Under the pieces are notes generated by a model. That model was given only the letters and a program-made list of their open reading frames with translations. It was not told the origin of the DNA and searched no databases. A stretch of 6,161 bases of DNA from Cyanobacteriota bacterium. Its GTDB lineage: Bacteria; Cyanobacteriota; Cyanobacteriia; Phormidesmidales; Phormidesmidaceae. Positions 5,877 through 6,161 of the stretch are shown one piece after another; the stretch's first letter is position 1; the number at the start of each line of letters is the position of its first letter. Location: contig JAQCHG010000113.1 of the NCBI GenBank assembly GCA_027619675.1, positions 1-6,161 of the forward strand. The letters are read 5' to 3'. A program made the translations under genes and the position numbers.

Positions 5877-5908
5877 TTGACCCTACCGTGAACTGGAGGG
5901 TTTAGGCT
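5877..5908 (+). promoter_or_regulatory. MerR-type promoter and operator for the PepSY-like gene
   Basis: A -35 TTGACC (5877-5882) and a weak -10 TAGGCT (5903-5908) are separated by 20 bp, the over-long spacing that MerR-family activators (19-20 bp) correct by twisting DNA. The spacer carries a dyad: ACCCT at 5880-5884 mirrors AGGGT at 5897-5901, centred in the spacer. The layout, with TTGACCCTA at the left and AGGGT at the right, closely resembles operators of the ZntR, CadR and PbrR kind. The divergent MerR-family gene supplies a matching regulator. The predicted transcript would start near 5915, about 35 nt before the ATG at 5949. Confidence 0.75.
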
Positions 5909-5948
5909 GCGGGAGAATGGGGCAAACAAACGCAAAGGACAGAAGGCC

Positions 5949-6161
5949 ATGGCTACGCTCAAACGACGCTGGCGATCGCTGCACCGGACCCTGGCCCCAA
6001 TCATGGCCATCCCCCTGCTGATTACCGTGATCACGGGCATCGGCTTTCAAGCTGCCCTCGCCGCCGGCCAAACCCAAAATTTTCGCTGGCTGCTGGCCTT
6101 TCACCGGGGCCACTTTGGGCCATTGAATCTGGAAACCGTCTACCCCTATTTGAACGGGCTG
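5949..6161 (+). CDS. PepSY-like small membrane protein, 3' end missing
   Basis: The frame is open from the ATG at 5949 to the window edge (71 codons). It has a basic N-terminus with the pattern SLHRTLAPIMAIP (10-22) and one clear membrane helix (about 16-38). A loop containing WLLAFHRGHFGPLNLETVYP (48-67) follows, and then the start of what is probably a second helix (LNGL). The S-L-H-R before a helix, the later L-A-F-H-R-G and N-L-E-x-x-Y-P resemble the PepSY-associated membrane proteins that I recall from cyanobacteria, which are often only about 80-100 residues. This assignment is by pattern memory. AAGGA 9 nt upstream supports the start. The MerR-type promoter just upstream suggests induction by the signal sensed by the divergent regulator. 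The role is unknown; the conserved histidines H12 and H52 could bind heme or metal, which is inference. Confidence 0.78.
   Translation, partial: MATLKRRWRSLHRTLAPIMAIPLLITVITGIGFQAALAAGQTQNFRWLLAFHRGHFGPLNLETVYPYLNGL

Larger units (their letters stand above)
5616..5948. other. Long divergent control region between merR-type gene and PepSY-like gene
   Basis: These 333 bp hold no gene that I can support. From left to right they contain the merR ribosome binding site, a 61-bp inverted-repeat element (5718-5778), a 16-bp palindrome (5823-5838) and a MerR-type promoter (5877-5908). The last feature is a purine-rich start region for the PepSY-like gene (AAGGA at 5935-5939, 9 nt before its ATG). 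MerR-family genes often sit right beside their operator; here the operator is about 265 bp from the merR start codon. A possible - strand -10 (TACACT, complement of 5869-5874) next to the operator would give merR a leader of about 250 nt carrying both inverted repeats, but its -35 is poor. Confidence 0.6.

Overview
The window reads as ordinary chromosome of a GC-rich cyanobacterium. The octamer GCGATCGC (HIP1, a repeat typical of many cyanobacterial genomes) occurs nine times, starting at 684, 1100, 1904, 2408, 2511, 3104, 3528, 4132 and 5972. Several proteins also have a cyanobacterial flavour: the MalK/UgpC-type ATPase with its insert, the two-cysteine MerR regulator and the PepSY-like short membrane protein. 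There are seven genes, the first and last cut by the window edges. No rRNA, tRNA, CRISPR array, intact insertion sequence or phage gene was seen.

Left part (2-2287, + strand): the 3' portion of a MalK/UgpC-type ABC transporter ATPase, then a 381-bp gap with no convincing gene but a 16-bp perfect palindrome, then a slipin (stomatin/SPFH) gene read from an internal ATG at 1592. Middle (2389-3721): a zinc-ribbon protein of unknown function on the - strand and a probably secreted protein with two OB-like domains on the + strand. These two are divergent and their start codons overlap within one CCATGG, so neither has a private upstream region. The slipin and zinc-ribbon genes converge across 101 bp, and the OB gene and the cyclase gene converge across 58 bp; I see no clear hairpin-plus-T-tract terminator in either gap.

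Right part (3780-6161): on the - strand a MerR-family regulator (start reset to 5615 on its ribosome binding site) is followed 69 bp later by a membrane-anchored class III adenylate cyclase, possibly in one transcript. Divergent from merR, on the + strand, is the start of a PepSY-like membrane protein. In front of it lies a promoter with the MerR-family layout: a TTGACC -35, a 20-bp spacer carrying a dyad, and a TAGGCT -10. The simplest reading is that the MerR protein controls this gene. The 333-bp divergent region also holds a 61-bp inverted-repeat element with CTAG at both ends and a separate 16-bp palindrome; this is the least explained stretch of the window. I found no clearly new multi-gene system. 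The best leads are this MerR/PepSY control region and its repeat element.
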